DNA from: CAYNNP01 sp964398215
GTDB lineage: Bacteria; Planctomycetota; Planctomycetia; Pirellulales; Pirellulaceae
Assembly (NCBI GenBank): GCA_964398215.1
Contig: CAYNNP010000136.1
Location: 1-17,840, forward strand
DNA length: 17,840 bases
Direction of reading: 5' to 3'
The position numbers and the translations under genes were made by a program. Below are positions 6,245 to 14,159 of this stretch, piece after piece (the stretch's first letter is position 1; each line of letters begins with the position of its first letter). A model generated the notes under the pieces. That model had not been told where the DNA came from, ran no database searches, and was given only the letters and a program-made list of their open reading frames with translations.

Positions 6245-9097
6245 TTAGTGAATTCGAAAGCGGCGAACCAGCCCGTCTGAAAAAGCGACACCAACAATGT
6301 TTGGCTCCAGCAACAACAGCTTGACTGGTGATTTACCCACCGTCAGTCGCGTCACGCTCGAGCGTTTGAAACTGGAACCGCGTACCTCAAAGCAGTGCAG
6401 TTCATCGTTCGCAATGGCAGCGATTTTGCCGCTTGGTATCCAGGTCACCAATTCGTAATGGTGTTGATCACAGACTTGGATAGCCGATTGTTCATCGATC
6501 CGTAGGACTTCCAAGCCTTTTGAATGGGCGACGGCAACACGAGCTACGGTGTGTCTTGGTGACGCGCAAATATCATTCCCGGCAGCACCAAGCTGATGAA
6601 TGTGAATGACTTGTTGCCCATCCAAACTGAACAGATGGTTGCCCAGCATGATCAAACACTGTTGATCGACCATGGCGATCATGGCGCGCGTATCGATACT
6701 TGAAGCGATGTCACTTGCCGGCCGAAACCACCCTTTTGTGTTGGAGTTTTGCTCCCATTCATGATCTGGGTTCGCCTCTTCGTTTGCTTTTGCAACCAGA
6801 AGTGGTTCGCTCAGGTCATAGGACGCGTTGACCGATCCAATGAACGTGAGCACCAATCGATCGTTGTTCTGTCGAACACAAACCATGCTGCCTTCATAAG
6901 TCATTGTGCATGCCAATTGCCCGCTGAGTTTGCGAATGACCGTGCCACCAATCAATTCCTGCTCGGTGGGAACGGGCGCAAATGCTGTATTGGGAAACGA
7001 CCTGGATCCCTGTGTGACTAGAAACGCATCGCGCCGATCGGTTACATCCTGCTGACGGTCGAGACCGACGCGACGCGATTGTTGAAAGTCACTTGGCTGG
7101 TGCATGCCCTGGAACACGATTCGCATGTACTGCCCGTTTACACCTAGTCCAACAATCCTGTTTTTGTCGACCGCGTAATCTACAAATGTCAGTGATCGCG
7201 AAAGTTGTATCGTGTCCAGTTCGGTCGTCGATGATTGGCTTGTAATTGGTGGCGGATTCGTAGGTTTGGTCAATTCAAAGGACTTGGAATCACGACGCAA
7301 TTGTTCGTCATGAGCATCCAAATTACTTAGCAACTGCAGCACGCTGGTTCGCTCGATTGGTGCGCGATCACTTAAAGCACGTGATGCAGCTAAACGACAG
7401 AAGTCTTCAGCACTGATACGAACCGCGTGATCGGGATACGATTTGCTGGTATCCGACATGATATGAGCGGCATCGACAAAGTGGCGCGGGTCAACGGTAT
7501 CGGCAATGACCTTCAAAAAATCGAGCGTATCATCGTGATGGCCGTCTTCACCTAACCACATGATTGCCAAGTTTGCTGACTCCAAAACTTGTTTGCCCAG
7601 TGGCCATTGTTTTTGCAACAGATCGATCGCATTGCTACGAGCATCCAAGCGGCCCTCAAGGATTTTTGCAGCAGCGATCACACTGTCACGATTCAGTAGC
7701 TGTTGGTAGGCACGTAGGAAAAGTTCTCGCGCTTTTTCAGGTTGGTCAGCATCCAGCCAAACAACACCAGCCTTTTCTAGCTCGTTTAGCGAGATGTACA
7801 GGTCGACTGCTTCTTGGTGCATATTGGCCAACGCATAACAGCGTGCGGCGTCACTCCGGTCACGCAGTTTTTCCTGGTACAAGGCAGCAGCTTCGGCATA
7901 GAATTTTCCTCGCTCCAAAGTACTCGCTGCTAACCGAAAATCAGTCAGTAAGTGTGCGTAGATATAGGCGGCCCGGCGATACCGACCAGCAGCGATCTCG
8001 CGGTTGGCTTGTTCGTGATATTTTTGATGAAGCCTGGCTTGTAGATCGTCACCGATATTCCATTGATCAACGGGACCACTGTCGCGCAGTTCTCCCATGG
8101 AAAAATCCGTCAAACGCGCAAATAACGTGGCACCAGGAATCGCCATGCCACGACCAGAAAGTGAGTCGCTGCCGATTGGGATCGCGTACTTCAGTGCTTC
8201 GTCTGGATTGGATCGCATCATGTCCATCAGTTTTTCAATCTGACGTTCACGTTCGTTTTGCATCATCTTGGACATTGCAAACGCGAGCGGCGCGGCAACC
8301 AGCCCCATCGCTTTACCAATCCCGCCACCGATCGCTCCCCAGCCAGTCGCTGCTGGAGGTTTGGGGCGATTGCCCGCTGCGAGCCCGTCAGAATCTTGGG
8401 TCTGATCAGGCGATCCCGCCATGTCGTCCATCTTGCCCAGCAACCAAGTTTTCAATTTCGACACTGGGCCTTGGTTTTCGGCACCGGTGCCTTGATCATT
8501 GGATTGAAACAGCGTGTCCTTGGGTTTGCCGATTTCTTGACGCATATCGTTCAAGAAGTCAGTTGCTGTCGGCGGATTCAACCTCGAAAGTTCAACCAAT
8601 CGTGTGGGCGGTATCCAAACTTCGGGAGGTTGTTTCCACGGTAAATCGCTTGCGGGTTCAGCTGGCGGAATAAAGAAGCTGACACGAACGATACGGTCTG
8701 CTGGTTCAAAGCCAATCAAGCCGGTAGCTGGCAACCAAACCTTGATGACACCGGCACCACTAAGCGACTTTTTTAACAAACCGTCGTCCAGTTCTGGCTG
8801 CAATTCGCAAGTACATGGAATCCAAAGTGTTTCGGAAACCAGTCGAAGCGGAATCGTGCCGGCAGGGCAATCAAATTCTTGATTGGTCTTGGCCAACCAC
8901 ACAATACCGTTGGCCGAGATATCAGACCTTGATTTGGGCAACCAATAGAAATCACCTTCATCGTATCGCGAGTCAGTGATCATTCGTCGCGTTTGGTCCA
9001 TCAAAAGATGGGCGTCGGCGCACAGCAATACAAAACCCGCGCAGACACGATCGATCTTGAAAGCGTTTTTCGATTGGAGTTGAAGGGTGATATTCAT
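6245..9097 (-). CDS. bpX6-like, helical-repeat and beta-propeller protein of the MoxR-vWA ternary system
   Basis: A 950-residue protein, the last gene of the operon. Residues 1-170 look like the bpX6-type domain of MoxR-vWA-beta-propeller ternary systems (FVLLCADAHLLMDQTRRM, then repeated IWxP-type strands). Residues 190-250 are a polar, low-complexity linker. Residues 253-275 (GWGAIGGGIGKAMGLVAAPL) are glycine-rich and hydrophobic and could be a membrane-touching or packing segment. The charged helix RERQIEKLMDMMRSNPDEAL follows. Residues 355-500 are TPR-like helical repeats (GRYRRAAYIYAHLL, FYAEAAALYQEKL, NMHQEAVDLYISL). Residues ~640-950 are beta-rich and probably a propeller. There is no signal peptide, so it is cytoplasmic. 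I see no protease, nuclease or nucleotide-binding motif. It begins 21 bases after the vWA gene without a clear ribosome binding site. The bpX6 label rests on recalled family character, not a search. Confidence 0.72.
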   Translation of the reverse strand: MNITLQLQSKNAFKIDRVCAGFVLLCADAHLLMDQTRRMITDSRYDEGDFYWLPKSRSDISANGIVWLAKTNQEFDCPAGTIPLRLVSETLWIPCTCELQPELDDGLLKKSLSGAGVIKVWLPATGLIGFEPADRIVRVSFFIPPAEPASDLPWKQPPEVWIPPTRLVELSRLNPPTATDFLNDMRQEIGKPKDTLFQSNDQGTGAENQGPVSKLKTWLLGKMDDMAGSPDQTQDSDGLAAGNRPKPPAATGWGAIGGGIGKAMGLVAAPLAFAMSKMMQNERERQIEKLMDMMRSNPDEALKYAIPIGSDSLSGRGMAIPGATLFARLTDFSMGELRDSGPVDQWNIGDDLQARLHQKYHEQANREIAAGRYRRAAYIYAHLLTDFRLAASTLERGKFYAEAAALYQEKLRDRSDAARCYALANMHQEAVDLYISLNELEKAGVVWLDADQPEKARELFLRAYQQLLNRDSVIAAAKILEGRLDARSNAIDLLQKQWPLGKQVLESANLAIMWLGEDGHHDDTLDFLKVIADTVDPRHFVDAAHIMSDTSKSYPDHAVRISAEDFCRLAASRALSDRAPIERTSVLQLLSNLDAHDEQLRRDSKSFELTKPTNPPPITSQSSTTELDTIQLSRSLTFVDYAVDKNRIVGLGVNGQYMRIVFQGMHQPSDFQQSRRVGLDRQQDVTDRRDAFLVTQGSRSFPNTAFAPVPTEQELIGGTVIRKLSGQLACTMTYEGSMVCVRQNNDRLVLTFIGSVNASYDLSEPLLVAKANEEANPDHEWEQNSNTKGWFRPASDIASSIDTRAMIAMVDQQCLIMLGNHLFSLDGQQVIHIHQLGAAGNDICASPRHTVARVAVAHSKGLEVLRIDEQSAIQVCDQHHYELVTWIPSGKIAAIANDELHCFEVRGSSFKRSSVTRLTVGKSPVKLLLLEPNIVGVAFSDGLVRRFRIH

Positions 9098-9118
9098 GTC
9101 TGCTGCTAAAAAAGCTTG

Positions 9119-11890
9119 CTACGCCGCTTCGCAAAGTCGAGAAAACTCCGTCAGCCAGTCGCGAATGGTCGGTGAGACAGGAGTGATTTTCCCAATGCCA
9201 TATTCGCTACCGAACCGCTCGCCCCACGAAGTCCAACCGCAGACGCAATCGATATACATGGCCAAAGTTACCTCGGTGCCATTGTCACCGCGACGTAGGT
9301 GCAGAAGGCCTCGGCTATCGATTGTTACACGGTGATTTGCGATTTCGATTGGCCGCAGTTTCCATTTTGCACTTCCCCACGAAGTCTCGGGCCGCAGTGT
9401 CTGCGAGAAAAGATGCTCACTTGGCAATCGGCCGCGATCCGGATGGAGCTGCAAATTGTATTGGCTGCAGGCGGGCAGGAAATTCAACGTCCACTTTTTT
9501 TGCCCCTTCAGAAAAACGATATCGCCGTTGTCAAATCTGATGCTGGCAATTCGTTTCAACAAGTTGATTGGCTGCGAACGCATGCGCAACGAATGATCAT
9601 ATTTCAAAAGTCCAACGTGCCGACCAGCGGTACAGATTTGCATACTGTTGGTCGCCAATTCGAGACACCGTTGTTTTTTCTCGTAGGCATCAATGACGAT
9701 CGAATTTCGGTCGGCTGACTGATACAGCAAGGTTGGATTTCTAGCATACAGTTGCTCGCTTCTTTTCCCCAAGCGATGGATCTCAGGTTTGTCGCCGCCC
9801 AGTCGAACCATTTGAGACAGATCACGCGTCAAGGCGACAATTTTTTCGTTGCCATCTCGAATTGCAAAAAGAAACGATGGTTGATCGACATTGCGTATTT
9901 TAAAGTCGTGCTCGGCAATGTGCCCCGCTTGGTTGCTGTAAAGTTTTAGATACGGTCCGGCCGCAGCAACCGCGGCGCCAATGAAGGGAAGTTCCGATTC
10001 AATGCGGTCTAGGATTTTTCCTGATGACGGATCGATCAATTCAATGTGGCGTCCAAACCGAAATATAGAACCTTGATCAAAGGCATAATCGCTATTTCGA
10101 TCGCGTCCATTTTCAAGCTCAATGACATTGGCGCGTCCATTTTCAACTTGGATCAAATGGTGGTTGAAAGGTTGGCCAACGATTAGAGAAATTGATTTCG
10201 CGTTCTTTTCAACGGCCAATACGTTGGAATCGGGAACACGACTCAGAATTTCGATTGCACCCTGATTGTCTTGATCGAACAGCAACAGTCGTTTGTCACA
10301 CGAAATGGTGTACAGGCCATGTTCGGTGGGCTCGAACCAAGAACCATGATTGATATCGGTGGAGAATCGAAGTTGCGTGCCTGCATCAAAGAACAGCGGC
10401 GATGTAGATGAATCGACACGCAGGACGTTTTTCGGCACTTGGCGTTCTGGTTCTTTTGGCGCACCAAGCGAAAACGACTGCAATACTTCATCACCCAGGC
10501 GTGTTCGCTTGAGTAACGTCGCGGTGTCATCTCGTTCGATCCGGATCACCAGGAAAGCACCTTGGACTTCATCCAAAGAACGACGAAAGCGCGGATCTGA
10601 ATCGGTTGCCGCTGTGACGACCACGATCGGATCAGCGAAGGGTTCTTTGGACATATCGCTTTCACTGAACCAGTCAGCAATTGCAGCGCCGGGGTGTTCG
10701 TCCGCATGAAGTCGCGAAAGGTGTTCGATGATGCCGTCTCGCGTGACGAAACTCTCGGAGACTCGTTCATCGCCATGCACGGTATAAAGCAATGCATTGG
10801 ATTCACCTCGCCGTTCTTCGGCAGCCGCAATGGCCATCGCGACCGCGGCGATCTTTAGGCGACGATTTCCCCAAGTGCGAATGCCGGACTCCAAGAACAC
10901 GGGCCGAACGGGAGGCGATGGACCAGGCGGAACTTCGCGGCGCAAATACAGTGCTTGTCCATTCGCGATCCTGGCCAACATCACCATTGGTTCTTGTGCC
11001 AATTCTGTCATCAGCAACCGTTCTGGGTTACCTCGGTTTGTGATGTCCGATACGCCGCCCAGCGGTAATTCTTCAGGATCGCTTGGTCGACGTGGCAACG
11101 TCAATACGTTGGTCGCTTGCATCGCAGACTTAGCAACGCCACCCCAAGTTTCATCAGTCGCCAAGTTTCGAATCGCGTCGCCAACTGAAATGCGGTGGGC
11201 TGGCGGATCGATTTCAGCGGGCTCAGGCACATCGACGACGTGAGCATCCAGCCAAAGGTTGATAGACTGCTCGGTAATGGGTCTACCAATCGCATATCGA
11301 AAAGCATTCAACACTTGCTTGGCGCGAACTGTGCCCATGCTTGGCGCAACAGCATCCAGCCATCCGATGGGACGTTGATGGGGAGCGATCGCCAGACAGC
11401 TCAGAACGTTTTCGATTTCGACTAAATCGGTGACTTCATAAAGGACCGCGGGGGCATCCGCCATCACCAACGAGATAATTGCGACTTGGATGTCGATCCG
11501 GGACCGAAGCTTTTTTGGAATCCAGTGGATACGGGCCAGCCACATCGCGATTTCATTAACAATCGATTCACTGTCGGGGATTCCCATCGACGAAAGAGCG
11601 GTTCCACGAAGCCGTTGCGACAACTTCAAGAGACTCCTTTTGCTGACTTCCCCGTTCCAACTTTCAGTGCACGCATCAAGAATCGCCAACACCAACGTCA
11701 ATGGCGGCAATCCATTGTGCTGGTGATGAAGTTGCCGGAGTACGTTTTCGACGTGTGTTGTAAAAGTGATTGTTTTGGTGACATCAGGATCAGCGGTCAC
11801 CCAACCGAACGACTCGGCATCATTCCACACCCAAACATCATCGCGGGGTGGGCAAATGTATTCTGGAACCGAGAACTGAACATTACTCAT
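9119..11890 (-). CDS. vWA and beta-propeller protein of the MoxR-vWA ternary system
   Basis: A 923-residue cytoplasmic protein. Residues 1-250 are largely helical and unassigned. Residues 278-320 (GGVSDITNRGNPERLLMTEL, then ALYLRREVPPG) match the conserved approach to the vWA domain in these systems. The vWA domain spans roughly 300-470, with its first strand at RPVFLESGIRTWG (329-341). The metal-site motif DxSxS is replaced by ESGIR, so the usual divalent-ion site looks lost. A later strand is IVVVTAATDSDPRF. Residues ~500-923 are beta-rich with repeated short hydrophobic strands, consistent with a propeller. In MoxR/vWA pairs the vWA protein is the partner the AAA+ ring remodels. Its ATG overlaps the upstream gene's stop codon as ATGA, implying translational coupling. 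The system assignment is good; the exact bpX subtype is not determined. Confidence 0.8.
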   Translation of the reverse strand: MSNVQFSVPEYICPPRDDVWVWNDAESFGWVTADPDVTKTITFTTHVENVLRQLHHQHNGLPPLTLVLAILDACTESWNGEVSKRSLLKLSQRLRGTALSSMGIPDSESIVNEIAMWLARIHWIPKKLRSRIDIQVAIISLVMADAPAVLYEVTDLVEIENVLSCLAIAPHQRPIGWLDAVAPSMGTVRAKQVLNAFRYAIGRPITEQSINLWLDAHVVDVPEPAEIDPPAHRISVGDAIRNLATDETWGGVAKSAMQATNVLTLPRRPSDPEELPLGGVSDITNRGNPERLLMTELAQEPMVMLARIANGQALYLRREVPPGPSPPVRPVFLESGIRTWGNRRLKIAAVAMAIAAAEERRGESNALLYTVHGDERVSESFVTRDGIIEHLSRLHADEHPGAAIADWFSESDMSKEPFADPIVVVTAATDSDPRFRRSLDEVQGAFLVIRIERDDTATLLKRTRLGDEVLQSFSLGAPKEPERQVPKNVLRVDSSTSPLFFDAGTQLRFSTDINHGSWFEPTEHGLYTISCDKRLLLFDQDNQGAIEILSRVPDSNVLAVEKNAKSISLIVGQPFNHHLIQVENGRANVIELENGRDRNSDYAFDQGSIFRFGRHIELIDPSSGKILDRIESELPFIGAAVAAAGPYLKLYSNQAGHIAEHDFKIRNVDQPSFLFAIRDGNEKIVALTRDLSQMVRLGGDKPEIHRLGKRSEQLYARNPTLLYQSADRNSIVIDAYEKKQRCLELATNSMQICTAGRHVGLLKYDHSLRMRSQPINLLKRIASIRFDNGDIVFLKGQKKWTLNFLPACSQYNLQLHPDRGRLPSEHLFSQTLRPETSWGSAKWKLRPIEIANHRVTIDSRGLLHLRRGDNGTEVTLAMYIDCVCGWTSWGERFGSEYGIGKITPVSPTIRDWLTEFSRLCEAA

Positions 11891-12621
11891 GACGCTGGCT
11901 CCCAGCTGATCCCAATGTCCGCCGCCAATTGCCGAACACTGGCGCGGCGCATTTGAATGAGTAGGTCATTAGCGATTGTCGTCCAATGGTCCTGGGTTTC
12001 CCAAATCAACCAGTCGTTATCGGCGACCTGAAAGACTGCTCGAACCTCGACCGGTGGCAGCGCAGGGTAAACCGAAAACCCGGCGGGAATCAGAACACGG
12101 TTTGTTTCATAAAAGTACTTGGCTTGAATCGGTGGCATAGGAGAGCCAACAACCAAGGCTTGATTACCGCGACAGGCCCAGCGAAGACGACCGAGACGAA
12201 CCACACTTGCGGTATTGACCCAGTCCAGCAAGTCTAGCATCGATACGATCACAGCGCTGCATTCATGTTCGACCAGGCAACGCGCGAGTTGCAAACTTTG
12301 CGGTTGCGGATCCAGTTGACCAGCAAAGCCAGCGGGTGGCAATTCGACGCGCAGGACGCGATCGAGTTGTTCCCATGATAGGTCCGGCGGCAATCGATTT
12401 TTGGCAACGGCCGCGTTCAGAGGCACCAACCACTCGCCGTCGATCAGCCGATACCGGATCCCTGGCAGGCACGCGGCACGCTGGAGAGCATCGTCACTGG
12501 GATTGTCAATCAAAAGGAACCATTGATCATCGGCAAAGCGCGCAAGCCGAGCGTTTTGGCCGTTCATGCAAGCGAGTGCATTGCCAATCGCAGCGGATCG
12601 AAGATGCAGGACGAACTGCAT
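11887..12621 (-). CDS. bpX2-like protein of the MoxR-vWA ternary system
   Basis: A 244-residue protein with no signal peptide. It lies between the MoxR and vWA genes and overlaps both, by one base (TAATG) and four bases (ATGA). Landmarks are a proline-marked segment DRVLRVELPPAGFAGQL (residues 87-103), a helix followed by VVRLGRLRWACRGNQALVVG (140-159), PMPPIQAKYF, and a last part with LIPAGFSVYPALPP. This pattern of a compact domain with a PMPP/LPP motif next to MoxR agrees with the bpX2 domain of these operons, but I have only recalled family character to go on. No catalytic motif is visible. It is most likely an adaptor linking the AAA+ ring to the propeller proteins. The closing residues (AADIGISWEPAS) are not diagnostic. 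Confidence 0.68.
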   Translation of the reverse strand: MQFVLHLRSAAIGNALACMNGQNARLARFADDQWFLLIDNPSDDALQRAACLPGIRYRLIDGEWLVPLNAAVAKNRLPPDLSWEQLDRVLRVELPPAGFAGQLDPQPQSLQLARCLVEHECSAVIVSMLDLLDWVNTASVVRLGRLRWACRGNQALVVGSPMPPIQAKYFYETNRVLIPAGFSVYPALPPVEVRAVFQVADNDWLIWETQDHWTTIANDLLIQMRRASVRQLAADIGISWEPAS

Positions 12622-13796
12622 TAGTCGTCATTCCCCGGTTTGTCCAACTGTTGTCTGACTTGTGCAATCCGTTGGCGCAAGTGATCACGTGCAGAATCTG
12701 TTTCGATCCATTCAACACGGGCAGCCAACAGTGATAGTTGGTCGGCAGCTGTGGGATCTTCGTCGTTTGCCAATATCGCATCGATAGCATCAGATAAACG
12801 CTCGGGGTCAACTTTGCTGGCAGCATCAGACAGCGGATGTCGCTGCGTATCATCCGCCTTGATGGCATCAGAAAATTCTTCCGTCACGTTGGCGATATGG
12901 GTTGATAACATTTCACTTTGAGCTGGCGTTTCCCATATAAATCGCAAGATCCAAAGATCGGAAACGTCGGCGAAACTACGCCCACAAAGTAGCGCACTAG
13001 CGGCAACAACGCGCTGAAGTCTGACAGCACGCCGATCGGACAACGGCATGCCGGCTTGTCGCAATCGCTTGATGACTTTCAGATACGCAGGACGGATAGG
13101 TGACAAATCAACGCGCGCTGTTTCAGCGACCAATTTGCGGACATCATCGATTTGCATTGAAACAGAAACTTCGGCGGATTGCTCTCGTCGCCACCCAGCA
13201 TCGAGTACTTCATCAAGACGATCGTCGTCCACGTTATCGCAGACGACACGCAGTAGAAAACGGTCAAAGAGCGCTGCGAGGGCATCGTCTTCAGGCAAAC
13301 GGTTGCTCGCACCCACGGCTAGCAACATTGGCAGGCGAATGGTTTCACGGCCGCGCCGGAATACACGTTCGTTCAGCGCGAGCAAAAGGCTGTTCAGAAT
13401 CGCACTATTTGCGTTCAGCAATTCATCTAAGAAAACGAAGTCAGCTTCCGGCAACATGCCTTCGGTATTCGTGACAAGATCGCCTTCTTTTAGTCGGCGT
13501 AAATCGAAAGGGCCAAATAGCTCGCTGGGTTCAGTGAATCGAGTCAGCAAGTAGTCAAAGGCTTGCCCGCTTAGCCGGCCCGCCAGCTCGTGAACCAAGG
13601 CGCTTTTGCCAGTTCCAGGTGGCCCCAAAAGAAAAGTGTTTTCTCCTGCAATTAGCGCGACACCCAGGACTTCAACGATTTCGTCCTTACCAACCAATCG
13701 CTTTTTGATTGGATCCAAGACGCTGTTCCGCAGTCGCCCAGCTAGGCCCGAAATCTCATTGTTGTTTGGCGATGGGTCATTCATGCTGGTTGCCAC
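12621..13796 (-). CDS. MoxR-family AAA+ ATPase (bpMoxR)
   Basis: A 391-residue AAA+ ATPase that heads the operon. The Walker A motif is GPPGTGKS (58-65), Walker B FVFLDE (120-125), sensor 1 VGASNRLPEDD (Asn 165), the arginine-finger region LFDRFLLR (Arg 179), and the sensor 2 region SDRRAVRL (253-260). NSLLLALNERVF after Walker B is characteristic of the MoxR/RavA group. MoxR ATPases form rings that remodel or activate vWA-domain proteins. The GTG at 13796 has AGAGGG close upstream and gives the longest reading; ATG 13784 is the alternative and removes only four residues. Residues from ~290 onward are acidic and helical and may dock the partner. All catalytic motifs are intact, so the ATPase should be active. 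On the minus strand TAGAAT (13821-13826) is a possible -10 box, but I find no good -35. Confidence 0.95.
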   Translation of the reverse strand: MATSMNDPSPNNNEISGLAGRLRNSVLDPIKKRLVGKDEIVEVLGVALIAGENTFLLGPPGTGKSALVHELAGRLSGQAFDYLLTRFTEPSELFGPFDLRRLKEGDLVTNTEGMLPEADFVFLDELLNANSAILNSLLLALNERVFRRGRETIRLPMLLAVGASNRLPEDDALAALFDRFLLRVVCDNVDDDRLDEVLDAGWRREQSAEVSVSMQIDDVRKLVAETARVDLSPIRPAYLKVIKRLRQAGMPLSDRRAVRLQRVVAASALLCGRSFADVSDLWILRFIWETPAQSEMLSTHIANVTEEFSDAIKADDTQRHPLSDAASKVDPERLSDAIDAILANDEDPTAADQLSLLAARVEWIETDSARDHLRQRIAQVRQQLDKPGNDD

Positions 13797-13841
13797 CGGT
13801 CCCTCTGGTTTTGATAGATCATTCTAACTAACTAGCCCCTC

Positions 13842-13947
13842 ATCAACACTAAAGCTCTGGGTTCAGCCGTAGCTGGATTCGCCAGAATTCAGGCCGGTTG
13901 GTGAAAACCGAAGTCTGGTGACTCCGGCTACGGCCTGATCAACACTA
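13842..13947. repeat. 10-bp direct repeats flanking an inverted-repeat element
   Basis: ATCAACACTA occurs at 13842-13851 and again at 13938-13947 in the same orientation, one copy on each side of the inverted repeat at 13866-13934. The gaps to the inverted repeat are unequal (14 and 3 bases), so a target-site duplication is possible but not clean. Confidence 0.45.
13866..13934. repeat. Long imperfect inverted repeat (candidate small mobile/REP-type element)
   Basis: A left arm starting GCCGTAGCTGG (13866-13886) pairs with a right arm ending CTCCGGCTACGGC (13914-13934), with 18 of 21 positions complementary. The 27-base centre contains a second small hairpin (CGGTT at 13895-13899, AACCG at 13906-13910). 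The whole would fold as one ~69-nt structure in either strand. I recall similar 'GCCGTAGCTGGATTC' motifs as scattered repeats in planctomycete genomes, but that needs a genome search. It carries no coding capacity. Confidence 0.6.
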
Positions 13948-13992
13948 CGGGTGCCATCGATACCGGTCAACACAGCCCCAAAATCTTGTTTG

Positions 13993-14021
13993 TTGAAACA
14001 TTACATGTTGCACACGATATT
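13993..14021 (+). promoter_or_regulatory. Sigma70-like promoter candidate with small dyad
   Basis: TTGAAA (13993-13998), exactly 17 bases, then GATATT (14016-14021): five and four of six matches to the consensus boxes. A short perfect dyad AACAT-TAC-ATGTT (13997-14009) overlaps the -35 edge and could be an operator. It would leave a ~130-base leader before the dehydrogenase ATG. Confidence 0.3.
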
Positions 14022-14159
14022 GTACCTTCCAGCAGGCTGAGTCTCGCGCTTGAAAAGGCGGCATGCCCGGATCATTGGTGCCTGTGATTGCCACTTTGGG
14101 AATCATCGGTTATCGATTGCCAGTTGGTAGTAGCCAAAGCCTTTTGCAGAATCAATCTC

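Larger units (their letters stand above)
13797..14159. other. Intergenic region between the divergent MoxR operon and dehydrogenase gene
   Basis: 363 bases with no gene. It contains two 10-bp direct repeats (13842-13851, 13938-13947) around a long imperfect inverted repeat (13866-13934), then a sigma70-like promoter candidate facing the dehydrogenase gene. Positions 14022-14159 show no further structure that I can support; an in-frame extension of the dehydrogenase from 14088 is probably not translated. Confidence 0.6.

Noticed and set aside
6239..6253. ATTCA-GTTAG-TGAAT stem between the convergent PEP-CTERM and bpX6-like genes
   Set aside because: Only five AT-rich base pairs and no T-tract; too weak to call a terminator.
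7564..8673. 369-codon open frame on the + strand
   Set aside because: It lies wholly antisense inside the bpX6-like gene and its translation is Arg/Ser/His/Gln-rich with no family resemblance; it is a shadow of the minus-strand codons.
13048..13554. 168-codon + strand frame
   Set aside because: Antisense to the MoxR gene, with Ser/Arg-rich shadow composition.
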